From an uncultured Saprospiraceae bacterium (GTDB lineage: Bacteria > Bacteroidota > Bacteroidia > Chitinophagales > Saprospiraceae): a stretch of 32,772 nucleotides of DNA. Below the pieces are notes generated by a model. That model ran no database searches. It had not been told where the DNA came from and was given only the letters and a program-made list of their open reading frames with translations. Numbering within the stretch: position 1 is the first letter of the stretch; every line of letters starts with the position of its first letter. The position numbers were made by a program, and so were the translations under genes. The stretch is from NCBI GenBank assembly GCA_937928575.1, contig CALFWW010000018.1, forward strand, positions 1 through 32,772. Direction: 5' to 3'. Shown here piece after piece: positions 7,015 through 14,511 of this stretch.

Positions 7015-8334
7015 ATGAAAAAACTGCTGCTACAAATAGAAGATATAAAATCTCAAATTGAAAAATTAGAGCCCATCTCTACTGAAAACCAGAAAAAACT
7101 ATGGGAAAAATTCCGACTGGAATGGAATTACAACTCTAATCACATCGAAGGAAACACATTGACTATTGCTCAAACGAAAGCACTGTTACATTTCGGCGAC
7201 GATTATAAAGTTGAAAACAATTCGGTCCGAGAAGTTAATGAAATGCTCGGCCATGATTTAGCCATTGTGCATATTCAAAAATTAATTGAAGATAAGAAAA
7301 GAGCACTTTCAATTAATGATATTTGCGAGTTGAATCAAACCATATTGGTCAAACCCTTTTATACCGATGCCATTTCTCATTCAGGACTACCAACACGAAA
7401 GAGAATTGTTCCTGGCAAATTCAAAAGTGAACCTAATCACGTACGACTTCCAAGCGGTGACATTTTTAAGTATGCTGAAGTCCATGAAGTAGAACCAAAG
7501 ATGAATGACTTAATTAATTGGTATCGAAATGAAGATGATTTGGATGCTATTTCAAAAGCTGCATTATTTCACTACAAGTTTGTAAGAATACATCCATTTG
7601 ATGATGGAAATGGTCGTGTAAGTAGATTGTTGATGAATTATCATTTTATGAAAAATGGGTATCCTCCAGTTGTCATTAAAAGCGAGGATAAGAAGAATTA
7701 TTTGTATGCTTTGCAACAGGCTGATCTTGGTAATATTGATGAATTTGTCAAATACATTGGTCAGCAACTTTTATGGTCCTTGGATATTACAATGAAGGCT
7801 GCTAAAGGTGAGGACATTGAGGAAGATGGGGATTTGGATAAGAGAACTGATTTACTAAAAAAGAAACTAGGTATTGCCAATTCTGAATTAACTAAAAGAT
7901 CAAATAAAATAGCTTATAAACTTTTAAAATCGTCTCTTAAAGAATTAGCTCAAACGATAAAGTTACAATTAACCAGAATTTCCGAATTATTCGAAAGCAC
8001 TAAATTATCAACCTATATTAATGGTTATGGGGATGATAATAAAATGGGACCAGCACTATTACCCCCAAAGAATTTGAAACCAGATGAGGAAATCATCAAA
8101 TTTATTTTAGCAATTGATTTAAAATCTCTTTTGAGCAAAAAAGGAAAGCCAAAAATTGGACACGTCCACAAAAAAATTGCAATTAATCTGGATCTATACA
8201 ATTATGTAATTCCCTTATCTAAAAATAGAAAAATTGAAAAAAAATATGATGAATCGCTGAGTATTCACGAAATGAATATTATAGCTGAGGATGTAAAACG
8301 TTCCATTCTAAACGGAATCGAGCAACATATCTAA
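7015..8334 (+). CDS. Class II Fic-domain protein (AMPylase family)
   Basis: The protein has 439 residues from ATG 7015; an upstream TTG at 6997 is less likely. Fic enzymes transfer AMP or another nucleotide moiety from a cofactor to hydroxyl side chains of target proteins. The catalytic motif HPFDDGNGR is complete (His193 to Arg201), so activity is expected. Near the N-terminus SNHIEGN (Ser41 to Gly46) fits the (S/T)xxxE(G/N) inhibitory helix, with Glu45 expected to block ATP gamma-phosphate binding; this places it in the self-inhibited class II. After about residue 255 come 185 residues that are charged and helical (KKKLGIANSELTKRSNK). They do not look like the usual winged-helix tail and I cannot name them. 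No antitoxin gene is adjacent, consistent with internal inhibition. Confidence 0.92.
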   Translation: MKKLLLQIEDIKSQIEKLEPISTENQKKLWEKFRLEWNYNSNHIEGNTLTIAQTKALLHFGDDYKVENNSVREVNEMLGHDLAIVHIQKLIEDKKRALSINDICELNQTILVKPFYTDAISHSGLPTRKRIVPGKFKSEPNHVRLPSGDIFKYAEVHEVEPKMNDLINWYRNEDDLDAISKAALFHYKFVRIHPFDDGNGRVSRLLMNYHFMKNGYPPVVIKSEDKKNYLYALQQADLGNIDEFVKYIGQQLLWSLDITMKAAKGEDIEEDGDLDKRTDLLKKKLGIANSELTKRSNKIAYKLLKSSLKELAQTIKLQLTRISELFESTKLSTYINGYGDDNKMGPALLPPKNLKPDEEIIKFILAIDLKSLLSKKGKPKIGHVHKKIAINLDLYNYVIPLSKNRKIEKKYDESLSIHEMNIIAEDVKRSILNGIEQHI

Positions 8335-8380
8335 TCAATCTTCCGATATATTTCGGCAGATAAATCAGCCCCTACTATCC

Positions 8381-9847
8381 CTAAAACTGATCATCAAAAT
8401 CCCCCAACATACCAGCCAAAGAATCATTGAAATTGATACTGCCCGATAAGTAATCCTTGTTAATAACGTTACATTCGGATAGGCCATGCAAAATCATCTC
8501 CATGCATAACAATTGATTTACTTCATCCGTGATACCCTTGCCTTCGACCATCTTTTTTAAGCCCGCAACCTCGTAGATTTTCTTTTTGTAGTCCTTATTA
8601 GAAGCATCATTCATCAAATCAATCGTGTTGCCGGATGCAAACCAGGCACGAATCGTTCCATAAGGATCACGTTGCTGACCTTTGCGTAGTGAGTCTGGAT
8701 TTGGAAATAATTCTATGAATTCCTTTTTCAAGACACTCCCGATAATATTCAGTGCAACATCATATGGACCTGCTTGCTCACCTTCGTAGACCAACTCCAT
8801 TTTTCCGGTAATGGCAGGGATAATTCCCCATAAATCCGTGATACGTGCAGTTGTTGTTTTTTCTTTATTCAATATCATGCGTCGCTCTGCCATACTCACT
8901 AAATTTTCATAAGCAGAAATACTTACTCTTGCCGACACCCCACTCTTTTCATCGACATACTCGCTTTCACGTGCTTCAAATGCGACACGTTCCAAGATCG
9001 TGTGCAGCATGTCAGGAACGGTCACTGCTTTTTTATTGGTATCTGCAATTCGCGCTTCTTGATTGGTAATTGATTTCGCAATCTCAATCGTTTTTGGATA
9101 ATGCGTCAATATCTGACTTCCAATTCTATCCTTCAATGGTGTAATGATACTTCCACGATTGGTGTAATCTTCCGGATTCGCAGTGAATACAAATTGAATA
9201 TCCAAAGGTAATCGCAATTTGAATCCACGAATCTGCATATCCCCTTCTTGTAACATGTTAAACAACGACACTTGAATTCTCGCTTGTAGATCAGGCAACT
9301 CATTAATCACAAAAATACTACGGTGTGCACGTGGCACCAATCCGAAGTGAATCACTCGCTCATCAGAGTATGGCAATTTTAAAGTTGCCGCTTTTATTGG
9401 ATCCACATCACCAATCAAATCCGCTACACTCACATCTGGTGTTGCTAATTTTTCAACATATCGTTCATCGCGATGAATCCATTCGATCGGTGTTTTGTCA
9501 CCTTTCTCCGCAACTAAATCAATCGCGAATTTTGAAATCGGATTTAATGGATCATCATTTAACTCACTTCCGGCTACAATCGGCATATACTCATCCAGCA
9601 ACCCCGTCATCAATCTTGCCAACTTCGTTTTCGCTTGCCCACGCAATCCCAATAACAATATATTATGTCTGGATAAAATCGCTCTTTCCATATCTGGCAA
9701 CACCGTTTCTTCAAAACCCAATATTCCATCAAAAACGGATTCCTTATTTTGTAGTTTAGCAATCAGATTTTCTCTCAATTCCTCTTTTACAGATCGGGAT
9801 TGATAACCTGATTTTTTGAGTGCGCCAAGTGTTTTAAGGTCTTTCAT
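8381..9847 (-). CDS. AAA+ ATPase of the MoxR / magnesium-chelatase-like group
   Basis: The protein has 488 residues. ATG 9847 (MKDLKTLGALKKSGY) is preferred over an N-terminal extension from 9892. The P-loop is GLRGQAKT (residues 67-74), with Ala in place of the usual Gly before Lys. The Walker B is SIFVINE, with Asn in place of Asp (182) before the catalytic Glu183. Sensor 1 is FTANPEDYTNRG (Asn224), and LKDRIGS (Arg241) is the likely arginine finger. The C-terminal 200 residues are helical lid and extension. In my memory this group, often annotated as magnesium chelatase or sigma-54 regulator, shows the GQAK variant throughout and is usually paired with a VWA-domain partner. No VWA gene is in this window. 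Chlorophyll-type chelation is unlikely; a MoxR-like remodelling role is inferred. Confidence 0.85.
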   Translation of the reverse strand: MKDLKTLGALKKSGYQSRSVKEELRENLIAKLQNKESVFDGILGFEETVLPDMERAILSRHNILLLGLRGQAKTKLARLMTGLLDEYMPIVAGSELNDDPLNPISKFAIDLVAEKGDKTPIEWIHRDERYVEKLATPDVSVADLIGDVDPIKAATLKLPYSDERVIHFGLVPRAHRSIFVINELPDLQARIQVSLFNMLQEGDMQIRGFKLRLPLDIQFVFTANPEDYTNRGSIITPLKDRIGSQILTHYPKTIEIAKSITNQEARIADTNKKAVTVPDMLHTILERVAFEARESEYVDEKSGVSARVSISAYENLVSMAERRMILNKEKTTTARITDLWGIIPAITGKMELVYEGEQAGPYDVALNIIGSVLKKEFIELFPNPDSLRKGQQRDPYGTIRAWFASGNTIDLMNDASNKDYKKKIYEVAGLKKMVEGKGITDEVNQLLCMEMILHGLSECNVINKDYLSGSINFNDSLAGMLGDFDDQF

Positions 9848-9910
9848 AAATTCTTTTTTCTTCGTAGTATTTGAACTAAAGAAACAGTTCATTCTCTAAA
9901 TTGTTGCGAT

Positions 9911-9918
9911 CAAAGTTA
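9911..9918 (-). promoter_or_regulatory. Perfect -7 box upstream of the AAA+ ATPase gene
   Basis: Read on the minus strand this is TAACTTTG, an exact match to TAnnTTTG, about 65 bases upstream of the ATG at 9847. I find no good TTTG at the usual -33 distance. One exact eight-base match with two free positions is expected by chance every few kilobases in such AT-rich DNA, so this is suggestive only. Confidence 0.4.
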
Positions 9919-9984
9919 ACCTTCTTGCGTTTATTACATCCTAATTTGAAGAGAAACTTATTATTTTGTTTCAAATCTTATCTC

Positions 9985-10115
9985 ATGCTTAAATTTATCC
10001 AACTAGCCACTCTACTTTTAATGATTTTATTTCTAACGAATTGTCATTCTATGAAGGTGAAAAAATTGAGATGTATCGTGCGAAGGTCGTCGGTGGAAAG
10101 CTAAAAAAATATTGA
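9985..10115 (+). pseudogene. Short lipoprotein gene, apparently frameshifted
   Basis: ATG 9985 opens a typical lipoprotein leader (MLKFIQLATLLLMILFLTNC). In that frame the reading continues for only 19 further residues of basic, unconvincing sequence to TAA at 10102-10104. In the neighbouring frame, starting at 10047 just after the cysteine, the sequence reads FYEGEKIEMYRAKVVGGK to a TGA at 10113-10115, which looks much more like protein. A one-base change near 10044-10047 would join the two into a lipoprotein of about 43 residues. Either the gene has decayed or there is a sequencing error; a real 39-residue lipoprotein in the first frame is the alternative. Confidence 0.4.
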
Positions 10116-10496
10116 TTGATTATTGATTTTTATTCTGGTAATGATTCTCGTTTATTCTAACTTTCTCTAAGTGTTTTGTCACGATTTTTGACACAAAAAT
10201 ACGCGCCAAAATACTCGGAGCGATATCAATTCTATGGAATCTATGGTTTCAAGTTCAGAAACAACGTTGGTTTCTTTTGACTAAAGACAGCTCATGAATG
10301 GAGCTACAAAAGAAGCATTAGCACTAAAAATGGGCATCACCTATTTAAAAGTGAGCGAAATCAAAATTAACCTAACAATTTATTTACATATCAATTATTT
10401 ATAAATATCAAAAAATATTCATACCCAAATAATACCCTCCTAAAGGTATTTCATTCAGCGCTAAAACATCTTAACTTAATACAACCTTATGATCCC
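10116..10496. other. Gene-poor stretch with possible coding debris
   Basis: No start-to-stop gene is convincing here. From about 10158 a plus frame stays open to TGA near 10281 and ends in residues resembling a beta-barrel strand pair (KYSERYQFYGIYGFKFRNN), but it has no start codon. A second short frame (MNGATKEALALKMGITYLKV) opens near 10294. A six-base-pair hairpin (AATACC at 10431-10436 with GGTATT at 10445-10450) is present. The whole looks like worn-out coding sequence rather than a regulatory region. Confidence 0.3.
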
Positions 10497-10556
10497 ATGA
10501 AAAGTAAAATTCATAAGGAATTAGAAAGACATTTTGTTTTTAATTGTCCTTTTTAA
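10497..10556 (+). CDS. Possible 19-residue small ORF ahead of a terminator
   Basis: ATG at 10497 to TAA at 10554-10556 encodes MKSKIHKELERHFVFNCPF. The first dozen residues are charged and helix-prone; the end is hydrophobic with one cysteine. It stands alone, and a strong intrinsic terminator begins ten bases after its stop. That spacing is typical of a real short transcript. It could instead be an untranslated small RNA, or chance. No homologous family is recognised, and I see no clear promoter. Confidence 0.3.
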   Translation: MKSKIHKELERHFVFNCPF

Positions 10557-10565
10557 ATTGTTATT

Positions 10566-10598
10566 AAAGCAGTACAAATCTTTTGTGCTGCTTTTTTT
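10566..10598 (+). terminator. Strong intrinsic terminator not attached to an obvious gene
   Basis: A 13-bp stem (10566-10578 with 10582-10594, one G-T pair) with a three-base loop is followed by a further run of T to 10598. It terminates plus-strand transcription, yet no long plus-strand gene ends nearby; the closest candidates are the small ORF at 10497 and the lipoprotein remnant at 9985. Confidence 0.8.
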
Positions 10599-10625
10599 GT
10601 TGCCATCACAAAAATGAGTAATTTG
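10596..10625 (+). promoter_or_regulatory. Candidate promoter for the SprB-repeat / BNR-repeat pair
   Basis: TTTG at 10596-10599 and TAATTTG at 10619-10625 are separated by 19 bases, the preferred spacing in Bacteroidota. The -7 element is one base shorter than the standard TAnnTTTG. The ATG at 10648 is 22 bases further. The -33 element overlaps the T tail of the preceding terminator. Confidence 0.42.
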
Positions 10626-10647
10626 TATAATATCAAAAAAACTGCTG

Positions 10648-11793
10648 ATGAAAACAATCTATTTCGCCCTTCTATTTTCATTAATACACGTTTCGATTTT
10701 CGCACAATGTTGCCCTTATATGAATGCATTTGAAATAAGTCCCGCAGTACCTTGCTCCAATCAAGAAACGCATTTGTTGACAACCGTAACCACTCCAAAT
10801 CTTGGTCAATATTTTGGCTACGAAATTCAACAAAATGGAAATACTTTCACGATTACAGCTTGTTATTCGCAAGGGTTTTTAACCTTATTAGAGACTTTCA
10901 ATGAAGTGGTGGATTTAGGAATCTTACCTGTTGGCACGTATGAATATGAGTATATAGCTTTACTTTCTGAAATGACAGATACAACAGAATGTTTTACTAC
11001 TATATATGATCAAAATCAGGTGGTGGGAAATTTTACGGTGATCGATTGTGGGAATCCGGATGATGTTCAAGCTGAATTTCTTATTGGAGACATCAGTTGT
11101 TTTGGAGTGAATGATGGTTCGATCCAAATAAACGCTACCGGTGGAATTCCTCCCTACCAATATTCAATTGACGGCGTTAACTTCCAAATGAGTCCTGACT
11201 TTTTAAATTTAGCAGCTGGGGAGTACAATGTTACCATCATGGATGCTGATGGAGTCTATACTTTCCAGAATCTAATTATTGAAGAAGCACTGGAATTTTT
11301 AATAGATGCAGGTCCTGATTTATTTTGGGAGCTCAACACAACCTACACGCTGAATGCAGCTATCAGTATGCCGAGTGACAATGTCAACTGGTCTCCCGCT
11401 CTAGGCTTGTCGTGTGTAAGTTGTTTAGTGACAGAAGCTATACCACCCGCTCCAATGTGTTATACCATTGCTGCTACCAACCAAAATGGGTGTATAGCAT
11501 TTGATGAAATTTGTTTTGTCCTTCCAGATAAAGTGGAAGATATCAATACCTTTTCATTTCAAATTTATCCGAATCCAACCAGTACGTTTTTAAATATTGA
11601 ACTTAAGAAGGTGGAGGATAAAAACTTTGAAATCCAACTTTTAAATATAAAATCTCAAACCGTTTTTGGACAAACATTAAATGCTAGCAATAAAAACCAT
11701 CAAATAAATGTAAGCGATATGCCAAATGGGATTTATTTAATTCAAATTATTTCAAATTCCTTAATTTATAGCCAAAAGTTTGTCAAACTTTAA
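10648..11793 (+). CDS. Secreted SprB-repeat protein with T9SS type A sorting domain
   Basis: The protein has 381 residues. The signal peptide is MKTIYFALLFSLIHVSIFAQ. A cysteine-containing domain follows to about residue 138. Next is one SprB-type repeat, at about 148-215 (SCFGVNDGSIQINATGG, PYQYSIDG, AGEYNVTIMDADG), the unit found many times in the gliding adhesin SprB. A short beta segment with DNVNWSPALGLSC, the end of an Ig/PKD-like module, comes before the type A sorting domain (about 305-381: FQIYPNPTSTFLNIEL, MPNGIYLIQI, QKFVKL). It is probably anchored to or released from the cell surface after cleavage of that domain. The next gene starts 17 bases later, so the two form one unit. No enzymatic motif is visible; adhesion is a reasonable guess. 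Confidence 0.85.
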   Translation: MKTIYFALLFSLIHVSIFAQCCPYMNAFEISPAVPCSNQETHLLTTVTTPNLGQYFGYEIQQNGNTFTITACYSQGFLTLLETFNEVVDLGILPVGTYEYEYIALLSEMTDTTECFTTIYDQNQVVGNFTVIDCGNPDDVQAEFLIGDISCFGVNDGSIQINATGGIPPYQYSIDGVNFQMSPDFLNLAAGEYNVTIMDADGVYTFQNLIIEEALEFLIDAGPDLFWELNTTYTLNAAISMPSDNVNWSPALGLSCVSCLVTEAIPPAPMCYTIAATNQNGCIAFDEICFVLPDKVEDINTFSFQIYPNPTSTFLNIELKKVEDKNFEIQLLNIKSQTVFGQTLNASNKNHQINVSDMPNGIYLIQIISNSLIYSQKFVKL

Positions 11794-11810
11794 TTTTAAA
11801 AGAAAAAATC

Positions 11811-14378
11811 ATGAAAAAGCTCATTCCAATACTGTTGTTATTTTTTACTGCAGGTTCAATTTTCTTTATGAATTCTGAAACTGAAATTTTGGACCGCTCC
11901 AATGATTTCGAGTTTGAGAAAGAAGAAAAAGAGGAAGATAAAAATGGTCCCAACGACTGGATGTATAGTCAGCGCGCTTATCCAGACAATGACTTTAGTT
12001 TGGAAAAATATAGAGCGGCTATTTCACTGGCAAAGAAATCAAAAACAACAACAGGTACACGGGACGCTTCATGGGAACAAGCAGGACCTATCAACATCGG
12101 AGGAAGAATAACAGACATCGCCATTGATCCATCTAATATGGATACTTATTATGCGGGTTCTTCTGTTGGTGGCGTTTACAAAAGTACCGATGGGGGAACT
12201 AATTGGGACCCGATTTTCGATGATGCAGGTGCTTCTTCTATTGGAAATATAGGAATCTCTGCAAGCAATCCTCAGGTACTTTATGTTGGTACTGGTGAAG
12301 CCAATGGTTCAGCTACTTCAGGAGCATTTTTTGGTGATGGAGTTTATAAAACGATTGATGGTGGTACTAATTGGGAACATGTTGGGCTCGAAAATTCTCA
12401 GCACATTGGAAGAATTGTTGTCAACCCTCAAGATGAAAATGAAGTCTTTGTAGCAGCAGCAGGAAAATTGTATGGAAAAAGCGATGATAAAGGATTGTAC
12501 AAATCAACTGATGGCGGACAATCGTGGGATCAAATATTTTTTCTAAGTGATTCTACATCTTGTATCGATGTCGCTATTCATCCTGACAACTCTAACATCA
12601 TATATGCATGTATGTGGGAACGTACCCGTAAGGCATGGGCTAGAGATTATGGTGGTGTTACTTCTGGTATTTATCGGTCCGTGGATGGTGGTCAAAATTG
12701 GGACCAATTGACAAACGGTCTTCCTGCGAGTGATACAGAAACAGGAAGAATTGGAATTACGATTTCACCTTCCAATCCGAATATTTTATATGCTTCTTTT
12801 ACTACAAATAGTATTACAAATACGTATAATGGTATTTACCGATCCAATGATGGTGGCGACTCTTGGACGATGACCGCACAAGATGACATCTCCTATGTTT
12901 TCAGTTCTTTTGGTTGGTTTTTTGGAAATGTGAGAGTCTCTCCTACCAATCCGGATATTGTTTATCTGATGGGAGTTTCCTTGATGCGTTCTGTAAATGG
13001 TGGAGTCAATTGGGCAGATATCACTAGTATGCACGTGGATCAACACGGATTGGAAATTCATCCAATGGATCCGAATCGTGTAATAGCAGGTAATGATGGT
13101 GGTGTTTATATCTCTACGAATTTAGGGGATAATTGGATACATAACAAAACAATTGCAAACACTCAATTTTACAATGTCGAAATTGACCCGATTGAAACAA
13201 ATTACTTATTTGGTGGAACTCAAGATAATAACACGATACGTACAAGTGGTGCACTAGAGGGATATGACCGGATTATTGGTGGAGATGGATTCCATGTACG
13301 TGTTGACCCAACAGATAACAATTTTGTATACGGTGAATCCCAATGGGGCAATCTTCGTCGATCAGAAGATCGTGGTGATAATTTCTCCAACGCTACTTTT
13401 GGTATAGATGGTAGTGATCGCACCAATTGGAACACCCCTTTCACACTTGACCCCAACAATCCTCAAATAATGTACTATGGGTCAAATAAATTGTATCGTT
13501 CAACAGACCGTGCACTTAGTTGGTTTCCGATTTCAGGCGATTTGACGAAAGGTCAGCATCCAAGTGGAAGTCAAAGCTATGGTACGTTGACAACTATTGA
13601 TGTCTGCAAAGCCAATTCAGATTATATTGCAGTTGGTTCAGATGATGGGAATGTTCAAATTACTTTTAACGGCGGAGATGATTGGCTCAACGTTGCTGAT
13701 GATTTACCAAACCGATATATCACAACCGTCGCTTATCATCCGGAAGATTGCAACACGCTGTTTGTAACTTTATCTGGATATAGATCCACTGATTATTTGC
13801 CGCATGTTTTGAAAATGGAAAGTGTAGCTGGTGGTTGGCAGGATATTTCTGGTGATTTACCTGAAGTCCCGGTCAACGATATCATCATCGATCCGATGGA
13901 CCCTAACAATGTGTTTTACATAGCCAATGATGTCGGTGTATGGTCAACCAATAATGGCGGAAATTCATGGGAAGTTTTCGGGACGGGTATGCCACTTGTT
14001 GTCGTCAATGATTTAGTGTTACATGAAGAAAGTCGAAAAATGGCAGCCGGAACTTTTGGTCGCTCTATGTTTACGCTGACTGTCCCAGAAGTTATGGTAT
14101 CCAATAATGAGGAGGTTGTTGTTGACCAATCTTTTAAAATAATACCAAATCCAGTTCAAAATGAGATGACAATTTCTTTCACATTGGAAAATTCATTGGA
14201 TGGTCAAATCGAGTTGTATGATCTTCAAGGAAAATTAGTTAGAACAATTACTACGAAAACTTTTGATACTGGAATTAATGAAGTGAAGGTATTGAGGAAT
14301 GGATTGGCGATCGGGCAGTATATTGTTAAATTAAAGTTTGGTCGTAAGGTACTTAGTGAGCTGGTGGTATTTATCTAG
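11811..14378 (+). CDS. Sortilin/BNR-repeat (Asp-box) beta-propeller protein with T9SS type A sorting domain
   Basis: The protein has 855 residues. MKKLIPILLLFFTAGSIFF is the signal segment, followed by an acidic/lysine-rich linker. From about residue 85 to 760 there are at least eleven Asp-box turns of the S-x-D-x-G-x-x-W type (STDGGTNW near 124, TIDGGTNW near 180, STDGGQSW near 233, SVDGGQNW near 289, SNDGGDSW near 345, later degenerate ones, TNNGGNSW near 714). This is the pattern of VPS10/sortilin-like propellers, large enough for one ten-bladed or two smaller propellers. The C-terminus (about 775-855: IIPNPVQNEMTISF, LVRTI, IGQYIVKLKF) is a type A T9SS domain. Many relatives are annotated glycosyl hydrolase, but Asp boxes are structural; I see no sialidase arginine triad, so a binding role is more likely. 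Confidence 0.88.
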   Translation: MKKLIPILLLFFTAGSIFFMNSETEILDRSNDFEFEKEEKEEDKNGPNDWMYSQRAYPDNDFSLEKYRAAISLAKKSKTTTGTRDASWEQAGPINIGGRITDIAIDPSNMDTYYAGSSVGGVYKSTDGGTNWDPIFDDAGASSIGNIGISASNPQVLYVGTGEANGSATSGAFFGDGVYKTIDGGTNWEHVGLENSQHIGRIVVNPQDENEVFVAAAGKLYGKSDDKGLYKSTDGGQSWDQIFFLSDSTSCIDVAIHPDNSNIIYACMWERTRKAWARDYGGVTSGIYRSVDGGQNWDQLTNGLPASDTETGRIGITISPSNPNILYASFTTNSITNTYNGIYRSNDGGDSWTMTAQDDISYVFSSFGWFFGNVRVSPTNPDIVYLMGVSLMRSVNGGVNWADITSMHVDQHGLEIHPMDPNRVIAGNDGGVYISTNLGDNWIHNKTIANTQFYNVEIDPIETNYLFGGTQDNNTIRTSGALEGYDRIIGGDGFHVRVDPTDNNFVYGESQWGNLRRSEDRGDNFSNATFGIDGSDRTNWNTPFTLDPNNPQIMYYGSNKLYRSTDRALSWFPISGDLTKGQHPSGSQSYGTLTTIDVCKANSDYIAVGSDDGNVQITFNGGDDWLNVADDLPNRYITTVAYHPEDCNTLFVTLSGYRSTDYLPHVLKMESVAGGWQDISGDLPEVPVNDIIIDPMDPNNVFYIANDVGVWSTNNGGNSWEVFGTGMPLVVVNDLVLHEESRKMAAGTFGRSMFTLTVPEVMVSNNEEVVVDQSFKIIPNPVQNEMTISFTLENSLDGQIELYDLQGKLVRTITTKTFDTGINEVKVLRNGLAIGQYIVKLKFGRKVLSELVVFI

Positions 14379-14431
14379 TATTTCAGCTAATAAGATTTAT
14401 TAAATTTAATTGTTAGAATTACCTGCTAATT

Positions 14432-14463
14432 AAAAAAGAGCAGCTTTCTTACGAAAGCCGCTC
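14432..14463 (-). terminator. Terminator of the giant surface-protein gene
   Basis: GAGCAGCTTTC (14438-14448) pairs with GAAAGCCGCTC (14453-14463) with one A-C mismatch and a four-base loop. The A run at 14432-14437 is the U tail on the minus strand. It begins about 50 bases past the minus-strand stop at 14512. The plus-strand side lacks a T run, so it is less likely to stop the converging 11811-14378 transcript. Confidence 0.8.
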
Positions 14464-14511
14464 AATCTGTAAAGGATTCCTATGAATACACTTTTTTTTT
14501 AATCATCTTAA

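Noticed and set aside
8335..8380. Terminator between the convergent Fic and ATPase genes
   Set aside because: Only a four-base-pair CCGA/TCGG hairpin without a T tail is present.
9325..9803. Long plus-strand open frames opposite the AAA+ ATPase
   Set aside because: They are antisense shadows of a gene with intact ATPase motifs; their translations are His/Ser/Leu-rich without domains.
12786..13459. Minus-strand frames within the BNR-repeat gene
   Set aside because: Shadows of the repeated Asp-box coding sequence on the other strand.
11811..14378. Calling the BNR protein a sialidase or glycosyl hydrolase
   Set aside because: Asp boxes are structural; no arginine triad or catalytic Tyr/Glu pair was seen.
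14438..14463. Bidirectional terminator also serving the BNR-repeat gene
   Set aside because: The plus-strand side is followed by AATCTG rather than a T run; the next T run, near 14490, is too far from the stem.
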